From: Flavobacteriales bacterium
GTDB taxonomy: Bacteria; Bacteroidota; Bacteroidia; Flavobacteriales; UBA7430
Direction of reading: 5' to 3'
Assembly (NCBI GenBank): GCA_022425195.1
Contig: JAKMFX010000015.1
Coordinates: 1-52,303, forward strand
Length of the DNA stretch: 52,303 bases
A program made the translations under genes and the position numbers. Positions 26,539 through 34,989 of the stretch are shown here, piece after piece. Position 1 is the first letter of the stretch, and every line of letters begins with the position of its first letter. Below the pieces are notes generated by a model, which saw nothing but the letters and a program-made list of their open reading frames with translations, searched no databases and was not told the DNA's origin.

Positions 26539-27468
26539 ATGAAGAAGTTTTTAATTACAGGTGCTAACGGCCTATTAGGTCAAAAGTTAGTTTCATTATT
26601 ACACCAAGAACCTGATGTGATTTTGCTTGCCACTTCTCGTGGGGCATGCAGATTTCAGTTGCCAGATCATGTCACGTATCAAAATTTAGATATTACGAAT
26701 GCTGAGGCATGTGAAGATCTATTTCATCAGTTTCAACCAGATGTTTTGTTTCATACAGCAGCAATGACGCAAGTTGATGCCTGTGAAGATGAAAAGTCAC
26801 GCTGTGATCTAATTAATATAACCGGTGTTTCAAATTTAATTAGGGCCATCGGAGATCGAAATACGCACTTCATCCATATTTCTACAGATTTTATTTACGG
26901 TGGGGATGCGTCAGAATATTTCGAAGACTCAGAAGCGAACCCCTTAAGCTATTATGGATTATCTAAATGGAAGTCTGAGCAATTGTTTAAAGAGGTATCA
27001 TTTCCGCATGCCATCTTAAGAACGGTGTTGGTTTATGGTGTGCTTACAGATTTGAGTCGATCAAATATTGTCCTTTGGGCCAAGAGCGCCCTAGAGAATG
27101 GAAATGAAATTCAAGTCGTTGACGATCAATATCGATGTCCAACCCTTGCAGAAGACCTTGCTCTTGCTTGTTTGCAGGTTGCTCGAGAAAGTGCAACCGG
27201 GACTTATCATGTTTCGGGGAAAGACTTTTTGAGTGTGTTGCAAATCGTACATAATATTGCTGATTTCTGGAGCCTCGATAAAAAATTAATTGAGTCAATT
27301 CCCACATCAGGCCTGAATCAAAAAGCCCAAAGACCTCCAAAAACGAAATTAAATATCAATAAGGCGATGCAGTGTTTTAATTTCCATCCAAAAGGTTTTC
27401 TTGATGGTTTAGCTGTTGTTGATGCCCAACTCAAAAAAATAAATGATTCCCATGAAAAAAGTACTTAG
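26539..27468 (+). CDS. SDR family NAD(P)-dependent sugar-nucleotide reductase (RmlD-like)
   Basis: A 309-residue extended short-chain dehydrogenase. The Rossmann motif TGANGLLGQ is at about 7-15, [14 protein letters not shown] at about 72-85, and the catalytic Tyr-x3-Lys in [11 protein letters not shown] near 139-143. This layout fits dTDP-4-dehydrorhamnose reductase and its relatives, which reduce a 4-keto sugar nucleotide. No other rhamnose genes are nearby, so the exact substrate is uncertain. Its 3' end overlaps the start of the sodium/alanine symporter gene. Confidence 0.85.
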   Translation: MKKFLITGANGLLGQKLVSLLHQEPDVILLATSRGACRFQLPDHVTYQNLDITNAEACEDLFHQFQPDVLFHTAAMTQVDACEDEKSRCDLINITGVSNLIRAIGDRNTHFIHISTDFIYGGDASEYFEDSEANPLSYYGLSKWKSEQLFKEVSFPHAILRTVLVYGVLTDLSRSNIVLWAKSALENGNEIQVVDDQYRCPTLAEDLALACLQVARESATGTYHVSGKDFLSVLQIVHNIADFWSLDKKLIESIPTSGLNQKAQRPPKTKLNINKAMQCFNFHPKGFLDGLAVVDAQLKKINDSHEKST

Positions 27469-28930
27469 CATTCTTTTGTTTTTACCTCAGGTATTAAGCG
27501 CCGAGAATTCTCTCAGTGAGCAAATCAATTCCCTTTTTGAGCCCATCGTAAATGTCTTGGCACAAGTCATCTTTTGGGAACCCTTTTCCGCAGGGATGCC
27601 TATTGTAGTAATTTGGTTGGTTGTGGGCGCGGTATTTTTCACTTTACGAATGAATTTTATCAATTTAACGGGTTTTAAACATGCGCTTCAATTGGTTCGT
27701 GGAGATTATGACAATCCGAATGATAAAGGAGAGGTCTCTCGCTTCCAAGCTTTAACAACAGCTCTATCAGCAACCGTGGGCTTGGGGAATATTGCAGGGG
27801 TAGCTGTTGCAGTGGCTATTGGAGGCCCCGGGGCGACTTTTTGGATGATTGTGGCGGGTCTGTTAGGGATGTCTTCTAAGTTTGTGGAGTGTACCTTAGG
27901 CGTAAAGTATCGAAAGATAGATGGTCATGGAGAAGTGTCTGGTGGTCCAATGTATTATCTCAAAGCGGCTTTTGAAAAACGGAAATTGCCTTTTGTTGGG
28001 AAACTGATGGCCGGTTTGTTCGCCTTATTGTGTGTGGGGGGGTCTTTCGGTGGTGGAAACATGTTTCAGGCCAATCAAGCTTTTTCACAACTTGAGGGTC
28101 AATTTGAAGTGCTTCAGGGAAATGGTGTTTATTTTGGTGCTGTTTTAGCGCTCATGGTAGGCGTTGTTATCATTGGCGGAATAAAGAGTATTGCCAATGT
28201 CACCGAAAAAATCGTTCCGTTCATGGCCGTATTGTATGTAGGCGCCTCCCTATTTATTATTATCATGAATTACGATCAGGTGTTTGATGTATTTGCATTG
28301 ATATTCGAGTCTGCTTTTTCAGGAGATGCTGCTAAAGGAGGTTTTGTCGGGGTTTTGGTTCAGGGTTTTCGTAGGGCTGCTTTTTCTAATGAGGCTGGAG
28401 TGGGTTCAGCAGCGATTGCACATTCCGCTGTGAAAACTAATGAGCCCGTAACAGAGGGAATTGTTGCCTTGTTGGAGCCCTTTATTGATACAGTTGTTAT
28501 TTGCACCATGACCGCTTTGGTTATTGTAATTACAGGTAGGCATACAGGATATGATTTAGAGGGGGCGCAGTTGACTTCATCTGCTTTTGAGTCTGTAATT
28601 TCATGGTTTCCTATGCTGCTCGTCGTTGCCATCTTTTTATTTGCTTTCTCTACCATGATCTCATGGTCCTATTATGGCTTAAAGGCTTGGACTTATTTGT
28701 TCGGACAATCTAAATTCACAGAATTTGCATACAAGTTATTGTTCTTGTTATTTATCATTGTGGGGTCTACAGTCAGTCTTGGTGCTGTAATTGACTTCTC
28801 AGACATGATGATTCTCGCAATGGCATTCCCAAATATTTTAGGTTTGTATTTAATGTCTGGAGAGGTCAGGTCAGATCTTCGAGATTATCTATCTAGAGTG
28901 AAAAGTGGAGCCATAAAGAAATTCAAATAA
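27452..28930 (+). CDS. Sodium:alanine symporter family (AGCS) transporter
   Basis: A membrane protein of about 492 residues with a short hydrophobic N-terminus ([19 protein letters not shown]) and about eleven further helices. The AGCS signatures [29 protein letters not shown] and [23 protein letters not shown] are intact. It should import alanine or glycine with sodium. I prefer the ATG at 27452; an in-frame ATG at 27443 would only add MIP. The start lies inside the end of the reductase gene (17-base overlap), suggesting coupling although no functional link is apparent. Confidence 0.92.
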   Translation: MKKVLSILLFLPQVLSAENSLSEQINSLFEPIVNVLAQVIFWEPFSAGMPIVVIWLVVGAVFFTLRMNFINLTGFKHALQLVRGDYDNPNDKGEVSRFQALTTALSATVGLGNIAGVAVAVAIGGPGATFWMIVAGLLGMSSKFVECTLGVKYRKIDGHGEVSGGPMYYLKAAFEKRKLPFVGKLMAGLFALLCVGGSFGGGNMFQANQAFSQLEGQFEVLQGNGVYFGAVLALMVGVVIIGGIKSIANVTEKIVPFMAVLYVGASLFIIIMNYDQVFDVFALIFESAFSGDAAKGGFVGVLVQGFRRAAFSNEAGVGSAAIAHSAVKTNEPVTEGIVALLEPFIDTVVICTMTALVIVITGRHTGYDLEGAQLTSSAFESVISWFPMLLVVAIFLFAFSTMISWSYYGLKAWTYLFGQSKFTEFAYKLLFLLFIIVGSTVSLGAVIDFSDMMILAMAFPNILGLYLMSGEVRSDLRDYLSRVKSGAIKKFK

Positions 28931-29121
28931 CCACAGCACGAAAAAAGAGTATTATTCTTTAGAGCGATCACTCAATTGTACTTTGCCCAATTGGTCCTGG
29001 GTAATTTTGCCTATTCTAATGAGGTGTTAACACCTATTTGGGATGTGCATTAATTTGAATAACTTCATCGCAATTCTCATTTTCAAAGAATTAATTCTTT
29101 CATTTTATATAAGCGAGCTGA
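28931..29121. other. Noncoding gap after the symporter, with one perfect palindrome
   Basis: No convincing gene is seen. The gap contains the perfect 14-bp palindrome AGGTGTTAACACCT at 29022-29035, which could be an operator or a weak hairpin, and a weak hairpin AAAGA/TCTTT near 28941-28960. The conserved N-terminus of the following HhH protein begins just after this gap. Confidence 0.4.
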
Positions 29122-29220
29122 ATTATAAAAATCATTCGATCGATTGTTGGCTATTTTTGTTTCAAGAGGAGAGAGCGGAGAGCACTATTTTTCTTCTTAG
29201 TTTTATTCATATCTATACAC

Positions 29221-29778
29221 TTGATCTTTCGATTCTTTTTTAAAAGACCACAAAGAGTCCATTTCGAGCACCTCATAATTCAAAGCCCCTTTCAACCAGA
29301 GGATTCATTGAGTCAATCATCTGAAGCTCATTTACAACGGAAGTTAACTGGTATTCACAAATCCAATGACACCAAAGCTTCCTTCGTTCGCATCAATTCA
29401 GCCGATTCAATAGATTTTAGAAGTCTGCCCGGAATCGGGGTAAAGTATTCCTCACGAATGGTTCGCTATCGTCAATTATTGGGTGGTTTTCACAGCAAGA
29501 AGCAGTTGATGGAGGTTTATGGCATAGATTCTGTACTGTATGAACAAATCTCTCCTTATTTGTTGTTAGAGCCTCAGTATTTAAGGAAGATTAATGTCAA
29601 CACATGTACGGTGAAGAAACTTAAATCGCATCCTTACATATCCAATTCAGTGGCAAAACTAATGGTAAAGTATAGAGAACATCATGGATTTTATGAGCGC
29701 CTTGAAGAGCTTCAAGATCTACCCTTGATAGACGAGCAATTATTCCGTAAAATTGTAGTGTACCTAGAGATAGATTAA
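29221..29778 (+). CDS. Helix-hairpin-helix (ComEA-like) protein, start codon uncertain
   Basis: From the TTG at 29221 the product is 185 residues with two HhH units (about 66-102, SLPGIGVKYSSRMVRYRQLLGGF, and about 132-175, LKSHPYISNSVAKLMVKYREHHGFYERLEELQDLP). Such modules bind DNA. The TTG is unlikely to be the natural start: the frame is open to 29122 and encodes GYFCFKRRERRALFFFLVLF, a basic stretch and membrane helix typical of the N-terminus in related proteins, but it has no ATG, GTG or TTG there. An ATA at 29125 would give a convincing start (KIIRSIVGYFCF) if it were ATG. Probably membrane-anchored in ancestors. The stop overlaps the apt start (TAATG). Confidence 0.75.
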   Translation: MIFRFFFKRPQRVHFEHLIIQSPFQPEDSLSQSSEAHLQRKLTGIHKSNDTKASFVRINSADSIDFRSLPGIGVKYSSRMVRYRQLLGGFHSKKQLMEVYGIDSVLYEQISPYLLLEPQYLRKINVNTCTVKKLKSHPYISNSVAKLMVKYREHHGFYERLEELQDLPLIDEQLFRKIVVYLEID

Positions 29779-30302
29779 TGGAGGAAAGATTAAAAAATGT
29801 GATTCGAGATTTTCCGGATTATCCAAAGCCGGGGATTGTGTTTAAAGATATTACCCCTATTCTTAGAGATGTAAATCTTTACAGAGAGGTTGTTGAGGCT
29901 TTTGTTAGTCAAATTCGAGAATTAGGGATTGATGCCATTGTGGGTGTTGAGAGTAGAGGGTTTTGGTTTGGCCCCTCTATAGCGCAGCAATTAAGAGTGC
30001 CTTTTATACCCATCCGAAAGAAGGGGAAGCTGCCGGGAGAGACCTATTCTCATATTTATGATTTGGAGTATGGTTCATCAGAGATTGAGATGCAAACGGA
30101 TGGACTGCCAAAAGGAGCTAGAGTTTTAATTCATGATGACTTATTGGCTACTGGAGGTACCGTGAAAGCTGCGACAAAGCTCGTAGATATGGCTGGTGCT
30201 AAAACAGTTGGTTATGCTTTTTTGGTTCACCTTACCTTTTTGAAGGCTGAGGACTCGCTGAAAAACAATTCCCGTCCAATTATTTCATTAGTAAATTACT
30301 AA
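29778..30302 (+). CDS. apt: Adenine phosphoribosyltransferase
   Basis: A 174-residue cytoplasmic enzyme that makes AMP from adenine and PRPP in purine salvage. The N-terminal DFPDYPKPGIVFKDITPIL, the VGVESRGFWFGPSIA block, and the PRPP-binding loop VLIHDDLLATGGTVKAA (about 115-131) are all present. The length is normal. It starts within the stop of the HhH gene (TAATG), so translational coupling is likely, and the acyl-CoA dehydrogenase gene follows after 3 bases in the same operon. Confidence 0.96.
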   Translation: MEERLKNVIRDFPDYPKPGIVFKDITPILRDVNLYREVVEAFVSQIRELGIDAIVGVESRGFWFGPSIAQQLRVPFIPIRKKGKLPGETYSHIYDLEYGSSEIEMQTDGLPKGARVLIHDDLLATGGTVKAATKLVDMAGAKTVGYAFLVHLTFLKAEDSLKNNSRPIISLVNY

Positions 30303-30305
30303 ATC

Positions 30306-31448
30306 ATGGATTTTTCGTATTCAGACACACAGAAAATGATTGCTGAAACCGTTCGAGATTTCGGTAATAATCACATCAAGCCTTTCATGAAGGGTTGGGA
30401 TGATAGGCAAGAGTTTCCCGTTCAAGTATTGAAGGCTCTGGGAGAGTTGGGTCTGATGGGTGTTTTAGTGCCTGAAGAGTACGGTGGTTCGGGTTTAAAT
30501 TACAAAGAGTATGTCACGGCAATTGATGAGATATCTCAGATAGATTCCTCGATAGGTTTGTCTGTTGCTGCTCACAATTCATTGTGTGTTGGGCATATTT
30601 TGGAATTTGCAAATGACGATCAAAAGAGAAAGTGGTTGCCAAAATTAGCTTCAGCTGTGCATATTGGTGCATGGGGCATCACAGAGCACAATAGTGGCTC
30701 TGACGCCATAGGAATGAATACGACTGCTGTAAAAGAAGGGAGGGAGTGGGTGCTTAATGGTTCGAAGAACTTTATTACTCATGCGAAGTCAGCTGATATA
30801 GCTGTGGTAATTGTCCGAACGGGAAATAAATCTGATTCTAATGGAATTTCTGCATTTGTTGTAGAAAAAGGAACTCCAGGGTTTAGCTCTGGGAAAAAAG
30901 AAGATAAACTAGGGATGCGCGCTTCTGAAACTGCGGAGTTGGTTTTTGAGGATTGTCGAATACCAGAGGATAATTTATTGGGTGAAATGGGTGCTGGATT
31001 TATTCAGGCGATGACAGTTTTAGATGGTGGGCGTATCTCGATTGCGGCACTTTCTCTGGGCATATCAAAAGGAGCCTACAAAGCAGCTTTGCAATATTCA
31101 AAAGAGCGCATACAGTTTGGGAAGCCGATATGTGAGCATCAAGCTATCGCTTTTAAATTGGCTGACATGGCTACTGAGATTGAAGCTGCTGAGCTTCTAA
31201 TTTATCATGCTGCTGACAAAAAGAACAAAGGTCATGAAATGACCAAAGAAGGGGCAATGGCGAAGTATTTCACTTCTGAACTTGCAGTGAAAGTAGCTAG
31301 TGACGCCGTTCAAATATTTGGTGGTTATGGCTACACAAAAGATTTCCCTGTGGAAAAGTTTTATCGAGATGCCAAACTTTGTACCATAGGGGAAGGGACT
31401 TCTGAAATTCAGAAAATTGTGATATCAAAGTCTATATTGAGGGATTGA
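30306..31448 (+). CDS. Acyl-CoA dehydrogenase
   Basis: A 380-residue FAD enzyme that introduces the alpha-beta double bond in acyl-CoA during fatty acid or branched amino acid breakdown. The N-terminal helical domain, the beta domain (WGITEHNSGSDAIGM, family signature), and the C-terminal domain (RIQFGKPICEHQAIAFKLADMATEIEAA; QIFGGYGYTKDFPVEKFYRDAK) are complete. The catalytic base Glu lies in IGEGTSEIQ near 364. It resembles short/branched-chain members. Last gene of the HhH-apt-ACAD unit. Confidence 0.94.
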   Translation: MDFSYSDTQKMIAETVRDFGNNHIKPFMKGWDDRQEFPVQVLKALGELGLMGVLVPEEYGGSGLNYKEYVTAIDEISQIDSSIGLSVAAHNSLCVGHILEFANDDQKRKWLPKLASAVHIGAWGITEHNSGSDAIGMNTTAVKEGREWVLNGSKNFITHAKSADIAVVIVRTGNKSDSNGISAFVVEKGTPGFSSGKKEDKLGMRASETAELVFEDCRIPEDNLLGEMGAGFIQAMTVLDGGRISIAALSLGISKGAYKAALQYSKERIQFGKPICEHQAIAFKLADMATEIEAAELLIYHAADKKNKGHEMTKEGAMAKYFTSELAVKVASDAVQIFGGYGYTKDFPVEKFYRDAKLCTIGEGTSEIQKIVISKSILRD

Positions 31449-31504
31449 GTAGATGTTTAAGGAGTAAAAAAAGAAACATTTGCTTGTAGGGTAAAACAAA
31501 TTTG

Positions 31505-31512
31505 TATATTTG
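31505..31512 (+). promoter_or_regulatory. Candidate -7 element of rpsU
   Basis: TATATTTG matches TAnnTTTG exactly and lies 41 bases before the rpsU start. The nearest TTTG upstream (31489-31492) is too close at 12 bases, so only the -7 element is supported. Confidence 0.5.
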
Positions 31513-31553
31513 CCCTCCCAAAGTAGAACATAAGATTAAAAATAAGAACAGAC

Positions 31554-31748
31554 ATGATTATTATTCCTGTAAAAGAAGGTGAAGCTATTGAAAGAGCTTT
31601 GAAGCGTTTCAAAAGAAAATTCGACAAAACTGGTGCGATGCGTCAGCTACGTGCTCGTAAAGAATTTATCAAGCCTTCTGTGAAAAGAAGAAAGCAGATG
31701 ATTAAAGCTGCTTACATTCAACAGTTGAGACAAGCTGAGGAAGCATAG
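31554..31748 (+). CDS. rpsU: 30S ribosomal protein S21
   Basis: A 64-residue very basic small-subunit protein, starting MIIIPVKEGEAIERALKRFKRKFDKTGAMRQLRAR, the S21 signature. S21 sits near the anti-Shine-Dalgarno end of 16S rRNA; in Bacteroidota it is known to help occlude that end, in line with the general lack of SD sequences in this window. It heads the conserved flavobacterial rpsU-recombinase-raiA-tRNA-tuf block and is followed by a strong terminator. Confidence 0.96.
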   Translation: MIIIPVKEGEAIERALKRFKRKFDKTGAMRQLRARKEFIKPSVKRRKQMIKAAYIQQLRQAEEA

Positions 31749-31767
31749 TCAATTTTTATACGTACTT

Positions 31768-31807
31768 AAAGCGCTTTTGTGTATTTTTACACAAAAGCGC
31801 TTTTTTT
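31768..31807 (+). terminator. Strong terminator after rpsU, abutting the next start codon
   Basis: Perfect 16-bp stem AAAGCGCTTTTGTGTA with its complement, loop TTTT, then T-run ending at 31807. The ATG of the recombinase gene begins at 31808, with no gap. Confidence 0.93.
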
Positions 31808-32695
31808 ATGCTGCATATACAGACATTTATTCGTTATCTAAAGTTTGAAAAGCGCTACTCGATTCACACGCAAAAAGCTTATGAGGTCGATTTGGTTCAG
31901 TATAATGATTACTTAGCGTCCGAATTCGATTCTACAGCGCATCAAGCAACTGATGTTATGATTCGTTCATGGATGATGTTCATGATCGGCAGCTCATGTT
32001 CCAAGCGATCCTTAAACAGGAAGCTGTCCTCTTTGCGACAATTTTACAAATACGCTGTTCGAAATGGCTTGATGGAATCGAACCCCATGCTTCGGGTAAT
32101 TTCCATGAAGACTGACAAAAAGATTCCTTCATTTGTAAGTGAAAAAGAAATGACTCATTTGTTGGAGGACATCAACTATTCTAATGATTATGAAGGCGGA
32201 AGAAACAAAGCAATCCTACAGATGTTTTATTATACGGGGATGCGTTTGTCTGAATTGATTGCTTTGCGAGTTGATGATATTGATTTTTCACTGAATCAGG
32301 TAAAAGTTCTAGGGAAGCGTTCAAAAGAGCGAATCATCCCCTTGTTGACCACTCATTTACAAGATTTAAGACAATATTTAGACATGAGAGAAGCTCATTT
32401 TTCTACGTCAAAAAAGCACTTATTTCTAACGGCGTCTGGGAATGTTTTATATCCAAAGCTTGTTTATCGTTTTGTGAATTCTTACCTTAGTAGGGTAACG
32501 AATCTGAGTCAAAGAAGCCCCCATGTCCTTCGACATGCTTTTGCCACTCACATGTTGAATGATGGCGCCGACTTGAACGCAGTAAAGGAAATACTGGGTC
32601 ATGTGAGTTTATCATCTACACAGATTTACACCCACAGCTCTGCGGAACAATTAAAAAGAGTATACAAACAAGCTCACCCGAGGGGTGACCTATAA
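31808..32695 (+). CDS. Tyrosine recombinase XerC/XerD-like
   Basis: A 295-residue site-specific recombinase of the housekeeping Xer type, expected to resolve chromosome dimers at dif with a partner. The N-terminal SAM-like core-binding domain (FIRYLKFEKRYSIHTQKAYEVDLVQYNDYL) precedes the catalytic domain. The catalytic residues are seen: Arg in TGMRLSEL near 144, HVLRH near 239-243, and GHVSLSSTQIYTH with nucleophile Tyr274. I cannot tell XerC from XerD by sequence alone. The start codon touches the rpsU terminator, so the mRNA would be either readthrough product or leaderless. The raiA gene follows 11 bases after its stop. Confidence 0.9.
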   Translation: MLHIQTFIRYLKFEKRYSIHTQKAYEVDLVQYNDYLASEFDSTAHQATDVMIRSWMMFMIGSSCSKRSLNRKLSSLRQFYKYAVRNGLMESNPMLRVISMKTDKKIPSFVSEKEMTHLLEDINYSNDYEGGRNKAILQMFYYTGMRLSELIALRVDDIDFSLNQVKVLGKRSKERIIPLLTTHLQDLRQYLDMREAHFSTSKKHLFLTASGNVLYPKLVYRFVNSYLSRVTNLSQRSPHVLRHAFATHMLNDGADLNAVKEILGHVSLSSTQIYTHSSAEQLKRVYKQAHPRGDL

Positions 32696-32706
32696 AACAA
32701 AACACT

Positions 32707-33009
32707 ATGGACGTAAGATTTCATTCTATAAACTTTGCGGCAGATGTTAAGTTGTTGGACTTTGCGCAAAAAAAAATCAACAAGCTTGATGTTTTTTATG
32801 ATCAGATAGTTGGCGGAGATGCCTATTTGAAAGTTGAGTCCACTTCAAATCGTGATAATAAATGGGTTGAGATTAAGTTGAGAGTACCCGGTAAGGAGAT
32901 CGTTGTAAAAAAGTATGACAGGACCTTTGAAGGTGCCATTGATCAGGGTGTAGATGTCTTGAGAAGGTCATTAATTAAGTACAAGGGAAAATTGAAAACA
33001 GTAGTGTAG
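32707..33009 (+). CDS. raiA: Ribosome-associated translation inhibitor RaiA/HPF (short form)
   Basis: A 100-residue protein of the short HPF/RaiA family that binds the 30S decoding region and inactivates or preserves ribosomes in slow growth. The fold pattern is present: MDVRFHSINFAADVKLLDFAQKKINKLDVFYDQIV, then a beta strand with VEIKLRVPGKEIVVKKYDRTFEGAIDQGVDVLRRSLIKYK. The long-form C-terminal dimerisation domain is absent. It is probably co-transcribed with the recombinase gene. Confidence 0.92.
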   Translation: MDVRFHSINFAADVKLLDFAQKKINKLDVFYDQIVGGDAYLKVESTSNRDNKWVEIKLRVPGKEIVVKKYDRTFEGAIDQGVDVLRRSLIKYKGKLKTVV

Positions 33010-33028
33010 AAAAAAAAGTTGTTCATTG

Positions 33029-33058
33029 TTTGAACTACGGTATAATTTTTTAAATTTG
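33029..33058 (+). promoter_or_regulatory. Promoter of the tRNA-Thr/Tyr/Gly-tuf cluster
   Basis: TTTG (33029-33032), 18-base spacer, and TAAATTTG (33051-33058) fit the Bacteroidota consensus almost exactly. The first tRNA begins 52 bases downstream. Confidence 0.8.
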
Positions 33059-33087
33059 CAGTCTCTTTTAGGGAGGCTGTTTTTTTA
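33058..33087 (+). terminator. Terminator of raiA overlapping the tRNA promoter
   Basis: Stem CAGTCTC/GAGGCTG (one G-T pair), 7-base loop, then a T7 run. It lies 50 bases after raiA and begins at the last base of the tRNA -7 element, so it can end incoming raiA transcripts but would be only partly transcribed from the tRNA promoter. Confidence 0.6.
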
Positions 33088-33109
33088 TGCAGTTAAAAAA
33101 AGAGGAAAT

Positions 33110-33183
33110 GCCGATGTAGCTCAGCTGGCTAGAGCAGCTGATTTGTAATCAGCAGGTCGTGGGTTCGAGTCCCTCCATCGGCT
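33110..33183 (+). tRNA. tRNA-Thr (anticodon TGT)
   Basis: A 74-base cloverleaf with acceptor GCCGATG/CATCGGC, anticodon stem GCTGA/TCAGC around TTTGTAA (anticodon TGT, reading ACA and probably ACG), and T arm GGGTTCGAGTCCC. CCA is not encoded. First of three tRNAs upstream of tuf. Confidence 0.96.
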
Positions 33184-33216
33184 CATAGTTCTTTATAATT
33201 ATTGATTAGTATTTGG

Positions 33217-33298
33217 GGTGGGATACTCAAGCGGTCAACGAGGACAGACTGTAAATCTGTTGGCTTAGCCTTCGAAGGTTCGAATCCTTCTCCCACCA
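33217..33298 (+). tRNA. tRNA-Tyr (anticodon GTA)
   Basis: An 82-base tRNA with the long variable arm typical of bacterial tRNA-Tyr. Acceptor GGTGGGA/TCCCACC, anticodon stem ACAGA/TCTGT around CTGTAAA (anticodon GTA), and T arm AAGGTTCGAATCCTT are intact. Confidence 0.96.
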
Positions 33299-33311
33299 CT
33301 ATATAGTATAA

Positions 33312-33384
33312 GCGAGAGTAGCTCAATTGGTAGAGCGTCAGCCTTCCAAGCTGAGGGTTGCGAGTTCGAGTCTCGTCTCTCGCT
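33312..33384 (+). tRNA. tRNA-Gly (anticodon TCC)
   Basis: A 73-base cloverleaf with acceptor GCGAGAG/CTCTCGC, anticodon stem TCAGC/GCTGA around CTTCCAA (anticodon TCC, reading GGA/GGG), and T arm GCGAGTTCGAGTCTCGT. It lies 13 bases after tRNA-Tyr, in one transcript with tuf 63 bases downstream. Confidence 0.96.
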
Positions 33385-33447
33385 CTATGTTACTGCACGG
33401 GGTAGTAACATTATTCATTTAGTTTTAAATATTTAAGCTATCTTATC

Positions 33448-34632
33448 ATGGCAAAAGAAACTTTTCAAAGAGGTAAGCCGCACTTAAACATTGGTACTAT
33501 TGGTCACGTTGACCATGGTAAGACAACTCTTACTGCTGCCATTACTACAGTGTTGGCAACTGATGGTCTTGCTGCAAAACAAGACTTCGATGCAATTGAC
33601 AACGCTCCAGAAGAAAAAGAGCGTGGTATTACAATTAACACGTCTCACGTAGAGTACGAAACAGAAAATCGTCACTACGCACACGTTGACTGTCCAGGTC
33701 ACGCCGATTATGTGAAAAACATGGTTACAGGTGCTGCGCAGATGGACGGTGCTATCTTGGTGGTAGCTGCGACTGATGGTCCTATGCCACAGACTCGTGA
33801 GCACATCCTTCTAGCTCGTCAGGTAGGTGTACCTCGTCTGGTTGTATTCATGAACAAAGTGGATATGGTTGATGATGAAGAATTATTAGAATTGGTAGAC
33901 ATGGAAATCCGTGATCTATTATCGTTCTATGAATTCGATGGTGACAACACTCCAGTTGTTCAAGGTTCTGCACTAGGTGCATTGAACGGTGAAGACTCGT
34001 GGGTTGCTACAGTAAAAGAATTAATGGATCAAGTTGATACATGGATTGAGATGCCAGTTCGTGATGTTGAGAAAGACTTCTTGATGCCGGTTGAGGACGT
34101 ATTCTCTATTACAGGTCGTGGTACAGTTGCTACAGGTCGTATTGAGACAGGTGTTGCCAACACTGGTGATCTTGTTGATATTCTTGGTATGGGTGCTGAA
34201 AACCTACAATCTACAATTACTGGGGTAGAGATGTTCCGTAAAATACTAGATAGAGGTGAAGCTGGTGATAACGTAGGTCTATTGTTACGTGGTATCGAAA
34301 AAGCGCAAATCAAAAGAGGTATGGTAATTTGTAAACCAAGTTCCGTAACTCCTCACGATAAATTTAAAGCTGAGGTTTATGTATTGAAGAAAGAAGAAGG
34401 TGGTCGTCACACTCCTTTCCACAATAAATACCGTCCACAGTTCTACATCCGTACAACAGATGTAACAGGTGAAATCATTTTACCTGATGGAACTGAAATG
34501 GTAATGCCTGGTGATAACTTAACAATTACAGTTAATTTAATCAACACAGTAGCCTTGAGTAAAGGTTTGCGTTTTGCGATCCGTGAAGGTGGTAGAACCG
34601 TTGGTGCTGGTCAGGTTACAGAAATCCTTTAG
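33448..34632 (+). CDS. tuf: Translation elongation factor Tu
   Basis: A 394-residue GTPase that brings aminoacyl-tRNA to the ribosome. G1 GHVDHGKT at 19-26, the switch region [15 protein letters not shown]3 [13 protein letters not shown]4 NKVDMVDD, G5 GSALGAL and the two beta-barrel domains are complete. Codon choice is biased to a few codons (for example GGT and CGT), as expected for a highly expressed gene. Expressed with the upstream tRNAs from the promoter at 33029-33058 and ended by a strong hairpin before tRNA-Trp. Confidence 0.98.
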   Translation: MAKETFQRGKPHLNIGTIGHVDHGKTTLTAAITTVLATDGLAAKQDFDAIDNAPEEKERGITINTSHVEYETENRHYAHVDCPGHADYVKNMVTGAAQMDGAILVVAATDGPMPQTREHILLARQVGVPRLVVFMNKVDMVDDEELLELVDMEIRDLLSFYEFDGDNTPVVQGSALGALNGEDSWVATVKELMDQVDTWIEMPVRDVEKDFLMPVEDVFSITGRGTVATGRIETGVANTGDLVDILGMGAENLQSTITGVEMFRKILDRGEAGDNVGLLLRGIEKAQIKRGMVICKPSSVTPHDKFKAEVYVLKKEEGGRHTPFHNKYRPQFYIRTTDVTGEIILPDGTEMVMPGDNLTITVNLINTVALSKGLRFAIREGGRTVGAGQVTEIL

Positions 34633-34655
34633 TAAACGATTTCATATATAAATTA

Positions 34656-34694
34656 AAAAGAGTGAAATCCCCTTTTTGGGGTTTTCACTCTTTT
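34656..34694 (+). terminator. Terminator after tuf
   Basis: Stem AAAAGAGTGAAA-TCCCC with GGGG-TTTTCACTCTTTT and a short T-rich loop. It starts 24 bases after the tuf stop and ends 5 bases before tRNA-Trp, so some readthrough or a promoter inside it must serve the following genes. Confidence 0.85.
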
Positions 34695-34698
34695 ACTC

Positions 34699-34769
34699 AC
34701 GGGTATGGTGCAATGGTAGCATACCGGTCTCCAAAACCGTCGATGGGAGTTCGAATCTCTCTACCCGTG
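34699..34769 (+). tRNA. tRNA-Trp (anticodon CCA)
   Basis: A 71-base tRNA with acceptor ACGGGTA/TACCCGT, discriminator G, and anticodon loop CTCCAAA (anticodon CCA). The first anticodon-stem pair is a C-T mismatch; the remaining four pairs are good. It lies 19 bases before secE, the usual order in Flavobacteriia. Confidence 0.95.
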
Positions 34770-34788
34770 CTGTAAAACGATAAAGAAG

Positions 34789-34971
34789 ATGAAGAAGTAT
34801 ATTATAGAATCGATTCAAGAGCTGAAAAATAAAGTTACTTGGCCTACTGTTGCTCAGCTTCAGTCGAGCACCATTTTAGTAGCTGTAGCTTCAGTGATTA
34901 TCGCCTTAATCATCAGTTTAATGGATTTAGGCTTCGATACGATACTTGGAGAGTTTTATAGCATTTTCTAA
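34789..34971 (+). CDS. secE: Preprotein translocase subunit SecE
   Basis: A 60-residue single-span membrane protein with the SecE pattern: amphipathic EELK-like helix (SIQELKNKVTWPTVAQLQSSTILV) followed by one transmembrane helix (about 28-52). It clamps SecY in the Sec translocon. The short one-span form is normal for this phylum. It is between tRNA-Trp and nusG, which is the conserved context. Confidence 0.95.
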   Translation: MKKYIIESIQELKNKVTWPTVAQLQSSTILVAVASVIIALIISLMDLGFDTILGEFYSIF

Positions 34972-34989
34972 ACCTACACAGGTGTATTT

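Noticed and set aside
29043-29243. 66-codon plus-strand frame overlapping the HhH gene start
   Set aside because: It is out of frame with the HhH coding sequence and its content reads as a shifted version of the membrane-helix region.
31808-32695. Tyrosine recombinase as sign of a mobile element
   Set aside because: Its context and motifs are those of the housekeeping Xer gene in Flavobacteriia; no attachment sites or cargo are near it.
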